Source: Chloracidobacterium sp. (GTDB taxonomy: Bacteria > Acidobacteriota > Blastocatellia > Pyrinomonadales > Pyrinomonadaceae). From it: a DNA stretch of 64,000 nt. This document shows positions 24,495 to 32,451 of this stretch, piece by piece; within the stretch, counting starts at the first letter, position 1; each line of letters starts with the position of its first letter. The stretch is from positions 124,001 through 188,000 of the forward strand of contig JADKKB010000007.1 in NCBI GenBank assembly GCA_016720705.1, written 5' to 3'. Below the pieces are notes generated by a model that saw nothing but the letters and a program-made list of their open reading frames with translations, did not search any database and was not told the origin of the DNA. Both the position numbers and the translations under genes were made by a program.

Positions 24495-27431
24495 ATGAAG
24501 ATTATGAAATTCGGCTCTGCCTCGCTAATTCTGGCAGCGATCCTTACATTTACGAGCTCGATCTTTGCGGTCGAACCGGTCTCGGCCGACAAGGTTTGGA
24601 CCAAGATCGACGACTCTCCGATCAAGCTAACGGGAGCCAACCGTCCGGTCGAGATCAAATCGTATGGGGCATTCAGTGTCAACGCCTCCGCATTAAAGAG
24701 TATTCTCAAGAGTGCACCGGAAGAGTTCTCGAGTGCACCGTCGGAGGTCATTCTGACCTTGCCGATGCCCGACGGTTCGTTTCAACGGTTTCGGATAGAA
24801 CATTCGATGGTCGTCGAGCAGGGTTTAGCAGATAAATATCCTGAGCTTACTGCGACATATCGCGGACAGGGCGTCGACGATCCGACCTCGACGGTGCGCT
24901 TCGACATGCTGCCCACAGGATTTCACGCTTATATAATGACACCTCGAGGTTCGATAGTGATCGATCCGTATTCGGTAGGCGATGCTGAAAACTACATAAG
25001 CTACCGCAAGAATGATGCCCGGTCGACGGAGCAATTCATCTGCGAATTTGTAGGCAAAGATTTTGACCAAGCGATCAGGCCCGGCGACTTTGACGCGACA
25101 CAATTTATGTCGTCAATGGCTCCGGAGGTAACTTCCGGAGCAACCCTTCGCACCTATCGACTTGCTCTGGCAGCAAATTGGGAATACTGCTCTGCCGCCG
25201 GTGGTAACACCGTCGCGGGATGCCTCGCAGCTCAAGTTTTAATAATGAATCGCGTAAATGGCGTATATGAGCGCGACCTCGCACTGCGAATGGTCGTTGT
25301 CGCAAATAACGACCTGATCGTTTACGCAGGCAACAACACAACTTGCCCGGTCGCTACTGGCGGCACTGCGTGCACGTCTGCAAATGACCCGTACGCCAAC
25401 TCGTCGTCGGACATCGACGTCAATACCGGAAACCTTAACACAGTCATCGGCACGGCAAATTACGATATCGGCCATGTTTTCACCACCGGCAGCGGCGGTG
25501 TTGCACAGCTTAACTCACCGTGTGGCGGATCAAAGGGAGCGGGAACGACTGGCTTGCCCAATCCGGTCGGTGATCCTTTTGCGATCGATTATGTTGCTCA
25601 CGAAATGGGCCACCAATGGGGCTCCAATCACACCTTTAACGGTAATGTCAGCAGTTGCGGCGGCGGCAACCGGAGTAACTCCAATTCATTTGAGCCCGGC
25701 AGCGGAGTTACGGTGATGGCGTACGCAGGCATCTGTGGCAATCAGAACCTGGCCGCGCACAGCATCGACACGATGCACGTCCGCAGCCTGGAAGTCATCG
25801 TTGCATTCAGTCAGGTAAACAATGGTAACGCTTGTTCGGTACAGACACCGACGGGCAATACGCCTCCGACCGTGACCATTCCTGCCGGCACCACCTATGA
25901 CATTCCGAAACAGACGCCTTTCTCGCTAACGGCCGCCGGAGCTGACGCGAATGGCGATACGCTCACGTACGACTGGCAGCAGTACAATGCCGGCGGAACC
26001 ACGGGAGCTGCATCAACTGTTCCGAATAGCGATGCCGACGGCATTGCTCGCCCGCTTTTCCGCAACTACGATCCGACAACCGACCCGACGCGTTACTTCC
26101 CTTCGCTCCAGTACATTCGGACCAATGCAAACGTACCGCCGAGTACGACCGGCGGATATTTGACCGGCGAACTGATGTCGGCGATGACGCGTTCACTTAC
26201 GTTCCAGGTCGTTGTCCGCGACAATCGTGCCAACGGCGGCGGTATCAATACAGCAACCGCAACCGTCAAAGTTGACGGCAATTCCGGACCGTTCAACGTC
26301 ACTGCCCCAAATACAGCCGTCACTTGGGCAGGAGGTTCATCACAGACTGTAACGTGGAGCGTTAGCAACACGACTGCCGCTCCGGTCAGTGCCGCTACGG
26401 TCAAGATCTCTTTCTCGACGGACGGCGGCCTGACATTCCCCACGACCATTCTAGGCAGTACCGCCAATGACGGCACGGAAACCGTCACAATTCCAAACGT
26501 GACGACGTCACAGGCCCGAATAAAGGTCGAAGGTGAAGGTAAGATATTCTTCGATATGTCAGACGTTAACTTTAGCGTCAATGCGGCGACGAGTAACCTC
26601 AAGGCTCCGTTTGATTACGATGGCGATGACAAAACGGATCTCTCCGTTTTCCGTCCGGGCCCGGGCGAATGGTGGTATCTGAAATCATCGACGGGCGGCA
26701 ACGCTGCCGCGGCTTTCGGCACGTCCACTGACCGCATCGTCCCCGGCGACTACACCGGCGACAACAAGACGGACTTTGCATTCTGGCGTCCATCCACCGG
26801 ACAGTGGTTCGTACTGCGCAGCGAGGACTTCTCGTTTTACGCCTACCCGTTTGGCTCGAGCACGGACACACCAGTTCCCGCCGACTATGACGGCGACAAC
26901 AAGACGGACTCGGCGGTCTTCCGCCCGTCAACCAACACCTGGTACATTCAGAAATCGACCGGCGGCACAGATATCATCGGATTCGGCGCCTCGGGCGACA
27001 AACCCGCGATCGCGGACTATGACGGTGACGGCAAAGCCGACATCGCCATCTTCCGTCCGGCTTCCGGCCAATGGTGGATCAGACGCAGTTCGGATCTGAC
27101 TGTAGTTGCATATGCATTCGGTAGCTCGACCGATCGGCCTGTTCAGGGTGATTTCACGGGTGACGGAAAGGCAGATGCGGCATTCTTCAGACCGTCGACA
27201 GGTGAATGGTACGTTCTCAGAAGCGAGAATTTGACCTTTTACGCTTTTGCGTTCGGGTCCACCGGTGACTCACCGGTACCGGGAGACTATGACGGCGACA
27301 ACAAGATTGACGCCGCCGTTTTCCGCCCATCGACCAACACGTGGTACGTCAACCGCACCACGGCAGGCGTCCTGATCCAGGCCTTTGGTATCGCCGGTGA
27401 CCTCGCGACACCTAATGCATATATCCCGTAG
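24495..27431 (+). CDS. Secreted metzincin (reprolysin-like) metalloprotease with C-terminal repeats
   Basis: 978 residues. Signal peptide at 1-25 (FGSASLILAAILTFTSSIFA). A propeptide-like region runs to about 200. The catalytic domain contains HEMGHQWGSNH (His369, Glu370, His373, His379; HExxHxxGxxH) and the Met-turn VMAYAGIC (Met408), so it is a complete metzincin close to M12B. An Ig-like/PKD-type stretch fills about 455-700. From about 705 to 975 there are six repeats of about 45 residues, each with a DYDGDxKxD loop and VFRPSTxxWY. The DxDGDxxxD loops resemble calcium-binding FG-GAP/VCBS blades. An intrinsic terminator follows. Probably secreted and degrades external protein. Confidence 0.9.
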   Translation: MKIMKFGSASLILAAILTFTSSIFAVEPVSADKVWTKIDDSPIKLTGANRPVEIKSYGAFSVNASALKSILKSAPEEFSSAPSEVILTLPMPDGSFQRFRIEHSMVVEQGLADKYPELTATYRGQGVDDPTSTVRFDMLPTGFHAYIMTPRGSIVIDPYSVGDAENYISYRKNDARSTEQFICEFVGKDFDQAIRPGDFDATQFMSSMAPEVTSGATLRTYRLALAANWEYCSAAGGNTVAGCLAAQVLIMNRVNGVYERDLALRMVVVANNDLIVYAGNNTTCPVATGGTACTSANDPYANSSSDIDVNTGNLNTVIGTANYDIGHVFTTGSGGVAQLNSPCGGSKGAGTTGLPNPVGDPFAIDYVAHEMGHQWGSNHTFNGNVSSCGGGNRSNSNSFEPGSGVTVMAYAGICGNQNLAAHSIDTMHVRSLEVIVAFSQVNNGNACSVQTPTGNTPPTVTIPAGTTYDIPKQTPFSLTAAGADANGDTLTYDWQQYNAGGTTGAASTVPNSDADGIARPLFRNYDPTTDPTRYFPSLQYIRTNANVPPSTTGGYLTGELMSAMTRSLTFQVVVRDNRANGGGINTATATVKVDGNSGPFNVTAPNTAVTWAGGSSQTVTWSVSNTTAAPVSAATVKISFSTDGGLTFPTTILGSTANDGTETVTIPNVTTSQARIKVEGEGKIFFDMSDVNFSVNAATSNLKAPFDYDGDDKTDLSVFRPGPGEWWYLKSSTGGNAAAAFGTSTDRIVPGDYTGDNKTDFAFWRPSTGQWFVLRSEDFSFYAYPFGSSTDTPVPADYDGDNKTDSAVFRPSTNTWYIQKSTGGTDIIGFGASGDKPAIADYDGDGKADIAIFRPASGQWWIRRSSDLTVVAYAFGSSTDRPVQGDFTGDGKADAAFFRPSTGEWYVLRSENLTFYAFAFGSTGDSPVPGDYDGDNKIDAAVFRPSTNTWYVNRTTAGVLIQAFGIAGDLATPNAYIP

Positions 27432-27449
27432 GCGGGTCTCAAAAGCAGA

Positions 27450-27485
27450 AAAGCGGGGCGAATCAGATTCGCCCCGCTTTTTTAT
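27450..27485. terminator. Bidirectional-type terminator after the metzincin gene
   Basis: AAAGCGGGGCGAATC (27450-27464) pairs with GATTCGCCCCGCTTT (27466-27480), followed by TTTATTT. The A-run on the left also allows it to end the converging minus-strand gene. Confidence 0.88.
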
Positions 27486-27502
27486 TTCACTTAAGCCAAT
27501 GG

Positions 27503-28633
27503 TTACCCGTATATCTTCGACACGAACTTGCCGGCCATAAACGCCTTTGGATCGATCTGACTTTGAAGTACCACGCCCTTGTATTCTCCGGTCAGCAACA
27601 TCATCGCTGATTGACAGAGCGGCGCCGCGGTAGTCGTCTGGATCGCTCGCAGATTGTGACCGTTTATCTCGAGCGGTTCGACAAAGTACGCCTTCTCGAT
27701 CATTCGCCGTCTGCCGGTTACATCAAAACCGTCAACGGACGCGTGAACAAGAACCAGATCATCCTCGACCGACGGAACCGCCTGCATCATCGCCTCCTGC
27801 AAACGGTGCGGGAGGTCGGTGTCCTTCGGAAGCGTCTCAATTATTGATTCGACCCATCCGTAATGCCCAACATATCGGAGCGTCTTGTAATCCAATTGCC
27901 GGGCTTTCCCTTCAAAAAAGTCCGGCAGATCCGCCGCTCCGCCCGATGTCAGATCCGCCTCGTATGTTCGGGCTCCGATAATGATCAATTCGCGAGACGA
28001 AAGAGCGGGACGCTCTGTGATCGCAAAATCGCGGATCACTCTTGAGTTTTTAACATACTCCGTCGCAACGCCTATCGGCGACCACGTAAATCCGTAAAAG
28101 TGCGGTGTGTGGGCGTGGGCCGTAAGGGCTCCGACCTTCATTCCAAGGCGTTCGATCTTTTCGTTTTCAAATTTAGCAACGAACTCATTATAGAGTTCCA
28201 TCGCCTTAACATTGATAAACCCAGGTGCTAGGCCCGTCTGCAGGATAAATCCCGTGTCGGCATTTTTAGCCAGGTTGATGATCTGGTCAGTTTCGGCAAC
28301 GTACTCAGTCAGATTGGCATAATGCATCTTGAATTCGACAGCATAGCCCGCCATCCGCGGAGCCTGTCCACCCGGTGAGCAGTCGAGCAGGACATCTGCC
28401 CGCTCAAATGCCGATCGCATCTCGTCATTCGTCCCCTCTCGGTCCATCACGACGGTTTCGACCGCAGTCTGCTTTTCAGAGTTAGCCGTAACAAAATCCC
28501 GTGCCTTTCGCAGGTTGCCTTGGTCAACGTCGCCAAGAATGACGGTGGTCTCAAAATCGCTCCACTCTCGCAATAAAAGTGCAGCCGCCTCACCGATCCC
28601 TCCGGAACCGGCAATAAATATCGTCTTTTTCAT
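27503..28633 (-). CDS. Saccharopine dehydrogenase-like oxidoreductase
   Basis: 376 residues. An N-terminal Rossmann fold is marked by IFIAGSGGIGEAAALLLRE, with the dinucleotide-selecting Asp in VILGDVDQGNLRKA. The saccharopine dehydrogenase C-terminal domain follows from about 125 (LQTGLAPGFINVKAMELY, where the TGLAPG turn is typical). Family members work in lysine metabolism (saccharopine or carboxynorspermidine dehydrogenase) or are of unknown substrate. Length fits the carboxynorspermidine/saccharopine group. It lies downstream of metH on the same strand after a 107-bp gap that contains a strong hairpin. Substrate cannot be assigned. Confidence 0.82.
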   Translation of the reverse strand: MKKTIFIAGSGGIGEAAALLLREWSDFETTVILGDVDQGNLRKARDFVTANSEKQTAVETVVMDREGTNDEMRSAFERADVLLDCSPGGQAPRMAGYAVEFKMHYANLTEYVAETDQIINLAKNADTGFILQTGLAPGFINVKAMELYNEFVAKFENEKIERLGMKVGALTAHAHTPHFYGFTWSPIGVATEYVKNSRVIRDFAITERPALSSRELIIIGARTYEADLTSGGAADLPDFFEGKARQLDYKTLRYVGHYGWVESIIETLPKDTDLPHRLQEAMMQAVPSVEDDLVLVHASVDGFDVTGRRRMIEKAYFVEPLEINGHNLRAIQTTTAAPLCQSAMMLLTGEYKGVVLQSQIDPKAFMAGKFVSKIYG

Positions 28634-28687
28634 AATCGAATATTGAGAATTAAATTTAGAAGAATACTGTAATTCTACAATGCAAAT

Positions 28688-28723
28688 GCCGGCTTGGCTA
28701 CTATGCCATGCCGGCTATTTTTT
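28688..28723 (+). terminator. Hairpin between metH and the saccharopine dehydrogenase-like gene
   Basis: GCCGGC-tTGGC pairs with GCCA-tGCCGGC (28688-28715), followed on the plus strand by TATTTTTT. The U-run points the wrong way for the minus-strand genes around it, where only ATTTGC follows, so termination of metH here would be weak. Confidence 0.45.
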
Positions 28724-28740
28724 CGATCTGTTTCGGAGCC

Positions 28741-31700
28741 TTAGTCGATGTTAAAGTACTTGGCCTCAGGATGGTGAAGGATGATCGCGGAGGTCGATTG
28801 CTCGGGATGCATCTGAAACTCCTCGCTAAGTTCGACACCGATTTCTTTGGCGGGGATCAACTGAAATAGTTTTGCCTGATCCTCGATATCGGGACACGCC
28901 GGATATCCAAATCCGTATCGCGATCCCTGATATCCCTGATGGAAAAGCTTTGTTAATGCGGGAGCGTCATCACCGGCAATTCCTAGTTCTTCTCGGATAC
29001 GCTTATGCCACATCTCGGCCAATGCTTCCGCAGACTCGACCGACAGTCCGTGAAATAGCAGATAGTCCGTGTAGTTGTCGGCCTTAAACAACTCTGCTGA
29101 GTGCTCGCTTGCTTTGCGGCCCATAGTGACCAGGTCAAACGCTACGACATCGATCTTGCCGGACTCAACCGATGCAAAATAGTCAGCGAGGCATAGATTC
29201 TTGCCTCCCCGTTGCTCGACCGCCTGCCGCGGAAAGGTAAATCGCACGCGTTCTGTCTTTTCATCATCCTGATAGATGATCAGATCATTGCCTTTCGACT
29301 GACACGGAAAATAGCCGTAAGCTACTTTCGCCTCAAGCAGTTTTTCGCGTATTGCCTTGGCTTTGACCTCCGCAAACTTCGGATAAACCGTGCTTTCGAG
29401 GATTTCGTCGTACTCCTCTTTCGACTTCTTGCCCTGTTTGTACTGCCATTGGCCCTTGAACAAGGCGGTCTCGTTGATAAAATCAAACACTTTGGTCAGA
29501 TCGGTTATTTCAACTATCTTCGAGCCATAAAACGGAGCCTTGGGGATAGCGACATCAGTGGAAATGGCCGACCGGGTCGTATGTGTCGTGTCTCCGGCCG
29601 ATCGCGTCGAAACTCGGGCGGCGGCAGTGCCTAACTTAGCATCATCACCGACGAGGTCCTCGACATCGACAACGGTCTGGATCGCATCGTCGGGTTCCGA
29701 CGACTCACCAATCGCAACTGATTTGACCTCGACATCAGACCCCGACGACTCTAAACTCGTTATACCGTCCATCGCGTGCAAGCCGTCAAAGGCGTCACGA
29801 GCGTAGAAGAGCTTTCCGTTATAAAGCGGGATCAGGTCTTGATCCACATATCGGCGATTGAGTGCGGCTCCGCCGAGGATGACCGGCACTTTTATGCCGC
29901 GTTCATTCATTAGCTCTAGATTGTCACGCATAACGAGCGTTGATTTGACTAAGAGTCCGCTCATACCGATCGCGTCGCCGCCCGTCTCCTCCCACGCACG
30001 CAGAATGTCGTCTATCGGTTGTTTAATGCCGAGATTGACGACCTTATAGCCGTTATTGGTAAGAATGATGTCGACCAGATTCTTACCGATGTCGTGGACA
30101 TCACCTTTTACCGTTGCGAGGACGAGAACGCCCTTGTTCGAGCCCTCGGCCTTTTCCATATATGGCTCCAGGAACTTTACGGCTGCCTTCATCGACTCAG
30201 CGGACTGCAGTACAAATGGCAACTGCATCTGACCTGAGCCAAAAAGTTCGCCGACCGTCTTCATACCGTCTAGCAAAATGTCGTTGATGATCTCAAGCGG
30301 CGGATATTTTTCGAGAGCGACTTTCAGAGAATCTTCGAGCCCGATGCGTTCGCCGTCAATTATGTGGTGCTTTAGCTTTTCCTCGATCGGCAGATTCGAG
30401 ATGTCGGGTTTGATCGACTGCGCCGACTTGCCCTCGAACATCGTCGAAAATTCGCCGAGCGGATCGTAGATGCAGATGTCACCCTCAAATTTTCGCCGGT
30501 CGTAGATAAGGTCGCGAGCGACATCGATCTCGTGTTCGTTAAACCGCATCAGCGGCAGGATCTTAGACGCATTGACGATCGCCGAATTCATCCCGGCCTC
30601 GACGCACTCGTGCAAAAACACTGAGTTTAGTACCACGCGTGCGGCCGGATTAAGGCCGAATGAAATGTTCGAAACGCCGAGAATAATATTTGCCTCCGGC
30701 ATCTCGGCCTTGATCTGTCGGATCGCCTTGATCGTCTCGTCGGCATTCTTTCGGTCTTCTTCGATCCCGGTCGATATCGGCAATGCCAAGGGGTCAAAAA
30801 AGATGTCATGCGGCGAAATACCGTTTTCGACCGCCTGCTTGTAAGCACGGTGAGCGATGCGCACCTTGTCCGTCGCGAGCCGCGCCATCCCGTCCTCATC
30901 GATCAAGCCGACAACGATGCCCGCACCGTATCGCTTGGCGATGTCGATGACCTTCAAATAACGCGGTTCGCCGTCCTCGTAATTTGTCGAATTTAAGAGT
31001 GACTTGCCCCCGGCGTGCTCGAGGCCCGCTTCCATTTTTTCCCACTCGGTCGAGTCGAACATTAGCGGTATCTTGACCGCCGTCGCAAGCCTCGACGCGA
31101 GTTCGTGCATATCGGCAACGCCGTCACGGCCAACAAAGTCGACGTTGACGTCGAGGATGTGAGCTCCCTCTTTTTCCTGCGACTTGGCGAGATTGACCAG
31201 GCCGTCCCAATCCTCAGCGTCGAGCAGATCCCGCATTTTCTTGGAGCCCGATGCATTGACGCGTTCGCCGACGATCAGGAATGACGCGTCCTGCGTGTAA
31301 GGTTGTTGAAAATAGATCGACGACGCGGAAGGGATGAGTTTCGCGTTCCGCTCTTTTGGCGAAAGCTGTCCGACACGCTCGACTACCTGCCGCAGGTGTT
31401 CAGGCGAAGTGCCGCAGCATCCGCCGACGATATTTGCCCCGAAATCACGTGCAAAGTGCTCAACCTGCTTGGCAAAGCTCTCAGGCGACTCATCATAATA
31501 CTGTGCACCGTCGCGAACCTCCGGCAATCCGGCATTCGGCAAAACGCTGACCGCCATCGGAGCATTTTCGCAAAGATAGCGAAAGCTGTCGGTCATATGC
31601 TTTGGACCGGTTCCGCAGTTCATACCGATCACGTCGATCGGAAACGGTTCGAGTGCGGTCAATGCCGCTCCTATCTCAGTACCGTTGAGCATCGTGCCGA

Positions 31701-32286
31701 AAACCTCGATCGTCACTTGAGCGATGACCGGGATCTTGATCTTCTGCGCCTCAAAGAATTCGAATATTGCCGCAAGTGCCGCCTTGGTCTGCAAAAGGTC
31801 CTGACAGGTTTCGACTATGAATATGTCCGATCCGCCGTCGTAGAGTCCGCGAACTTGCTCGCGATACGCGTCTTTTAGAGCCGTGTAAGTGATATGGCCG
31901 AGAGTCGGCAGTTTTGTGCCCGGCCCGATCGAACCGGCGACAAAGCGTGGCTTGTCATAAGTGGAATATTCGCGGGCGAGACGCTTAGCTAACTCGGCGG
32001 CCTTGAAATTAACGTCGTACGTCTTATCTGCAATTCCAAACTCCTGCAAAACGACTTCGCCGCCACCAAAGCTGTTGGTCTCGATCACATCGCATCCGAC
32101 ATCCAGAAAGCTTCGGTGCACCGTTTCGATCGCATCGGGACGCGTATAGAGTAGATTCTCCGAACAATTCTCAAAATTCGGTCCGCCCCAATCATCGATC
32201 GTCAGGTCGAGTGCCTGCAGGTTGCTACCCATCGCACCGTCAAAGACGATGATCTTTTCCTTAAGTAGATCAAGAAATTCTGTCAT
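28741..32286 (-). CDS. metH: Cobalamin-dependent methionine synthase
   Basis: Makes methionine from homocysteine and 5-methyl-THF through methylcobalamin. The 1181-residue chain is full length with all modules. The homocysteine domain has zinc ligands Cys224 (GMNCGTGP) and Cys290/Cys291 (VGGCCGTSP). The pterin-binding domain is at about 335-620 (LIVGERVNASGS, then GVSNISFGLNPAARVVLN). The B12 cap and Rossmann domain has DVHDIGKN with lower-ligand His731. The C-terminal activation domain starts near 925 (QWQYKQGK) and binds SAM for reactivation. A Ser/Asp/Thr-rich linker of about 80 residues between the B12 and activation domains is longer than usual. The leader holds a SAM-II-like aptamer and a terminator hairpin. 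Confidence 0.97.
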   Translation of the reverse strand: MTEFLDLLKEKIIVFDGAMGSNLQALDLTIDDWGGPNFENCSENLLYTRPDAIETVHRSFLDVGCDVIETNSFGGGEVVLQEFGIADKTYDVNFKAAELAKRLAREYSTYDKPRFVAGSIGPGTKLPTLGHITYTALKDAYREQVRGLYDGGSDIFIVETCQDLLQTKAALAAIFEFFEAQKIKIPVIAQVTIEVFGTMLNGTEIGAALTALEPFPIDVIGMNCGTGPKHMTDSFRYLCENAPMAVSVLPNAGLPEVRDGAQYYDESPESFAKQVEHFARDFGANIVGGCCGTSPEHLRQVVERVGQLSPKERNAKLIPSASSIYFQQPYTQDASFLIVGERVNASGSKKMRDLLDAEDWDGLVNLAKSQEKEGAHILDVNVDFVGRDGVADMHELASRLATAVKIPLMFDSTEWEKMEAGLEHAGGKSLLNSTNYEDGEPRYLKVIDIAKRYGAGIVVGLIDEDGMARLATDKVRIAHRAYKQAVENGISPHDIFFDPLALPISTGIEEDRKNADETIKAIRQIKAEMPEANIILGVSNISFGLNPAARVVLNSVFLHECVEAGMNSAIVNASKILPLMRFNEHEIDVARDLIYDRRKFEGDICIYDPLGEFSTMFEGKSAQSIKPDISNLPIEEKLKHHIIDGERIGLEDSLKVALEKYPPLEIINDILLDGMKTVGELFGSGQMQLPFVLQSAESMKAAVKFLEPYMEKAEGSNKGVLVLATVKGDVHDIGKNLVDIILTNNGYKVVNLGIKQPIDDILRAWEETGGDAIGMSGLLVKSTLVMRDNLELMNERGIKVPVILGGAALNRRYVDQDLIPLYNGKLFYARDAFDGLHAMDGITSLESSGSDVEVKSVAIGESSEPDDAIQTVVDVEDLVGDDAKLGTAAARVSTRSAGDTTHTTRSAISTDVAIPKAPFYGSKIVEITDLTKVFDFINETALFKGQWQYKQGKKSKEEYDEILESTVYPKFAEVKAKAIREKLLEAKVAYGYFPCQSKGNDLIIYQDDEKTERVRFTFPRQAVEQRGGKNLCLADYFASVESGKIDVVAFDLVTMGRKASEHSAELFKADNYTDYLLFHGLSVESAEALAEMWHKRIREELGIAGDDAPALTKLFHQGYQGSRYGFGYPACPDIEDQAKLFQLIPAKEIGVELSEEFQMHPEQSTSAIILHHPEAKYFNID

Positions 32287-32323
32287 AAAAATAGAAAACT
32301 CTGTGCTAACTAAGCACAGAGTT
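32287..32323 (-). terminator. Leader terminator/attenuator directly upstream of metH
   Basis: On the minus strand AACTCTGTGCT (32323-32313) pairs perfectly with AGCACAGAGTT (32307-32297) around a 5-nt loop, followed by TTTCTATTTT and then the metH ATG at 32286. As an 11-bp stem plus U-rich tract inside the 5' leader it fits a riboswitch expression platform. The AACTC of its left arm could also pair with GAGTT inside the aptamer upstream, a possible alternative fold (inference). Confidence 0.75.
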
Positions 32324-32349
32324 TAGATAAAACTATCGTTTCCACTCTT

Positions 32350-32401
32350 GCCGTTTAGCGGGTTATTTTACGTGGCCGCAAGTTGCAATAACTCACCACT
32401 C
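32350..32401 (-). ncRNA. SAM-II-like riboswitch aptamer in the metH leader
   Basis: Read on the minus strand, the core is GTGG-TGA-GTTATT-GCAACTTGCGG-CCAC-GTAA-AATAAC-CCGCTAAACGG. P1 is GTGG (32399-32396) with CCAC (32375-32372). The P1 loop segment GTTATT (32392-32387) pairs with AATAAC (32367-32362) downstream of P1, giving an H-type pseudoknot. The pattern 'UGAxUU...UUGC...P1...UAAAxAA...GCUAAA' is that of the SAM-II class, which binds S-adenosylmethionine. The tail GCTAAACGG matches its conserved 3' end. About 63 nt separate it from the metH start, with a terminator hairpin between, so high SAM would shut off methionine synthesis. Identified by eye, not by covariance search. Confidence 0.72.
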
Positions 32402-32451
32402 AACACAATTGAAGTTTATAATCTCAATACGTGTCGGTCAACACCGCTCGG

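Noticed and set aside
31303..31878. 191-codon plus-strand frame inside metH
   Set aside because: Antisense to the homocysteine-binding domain, no start signal.
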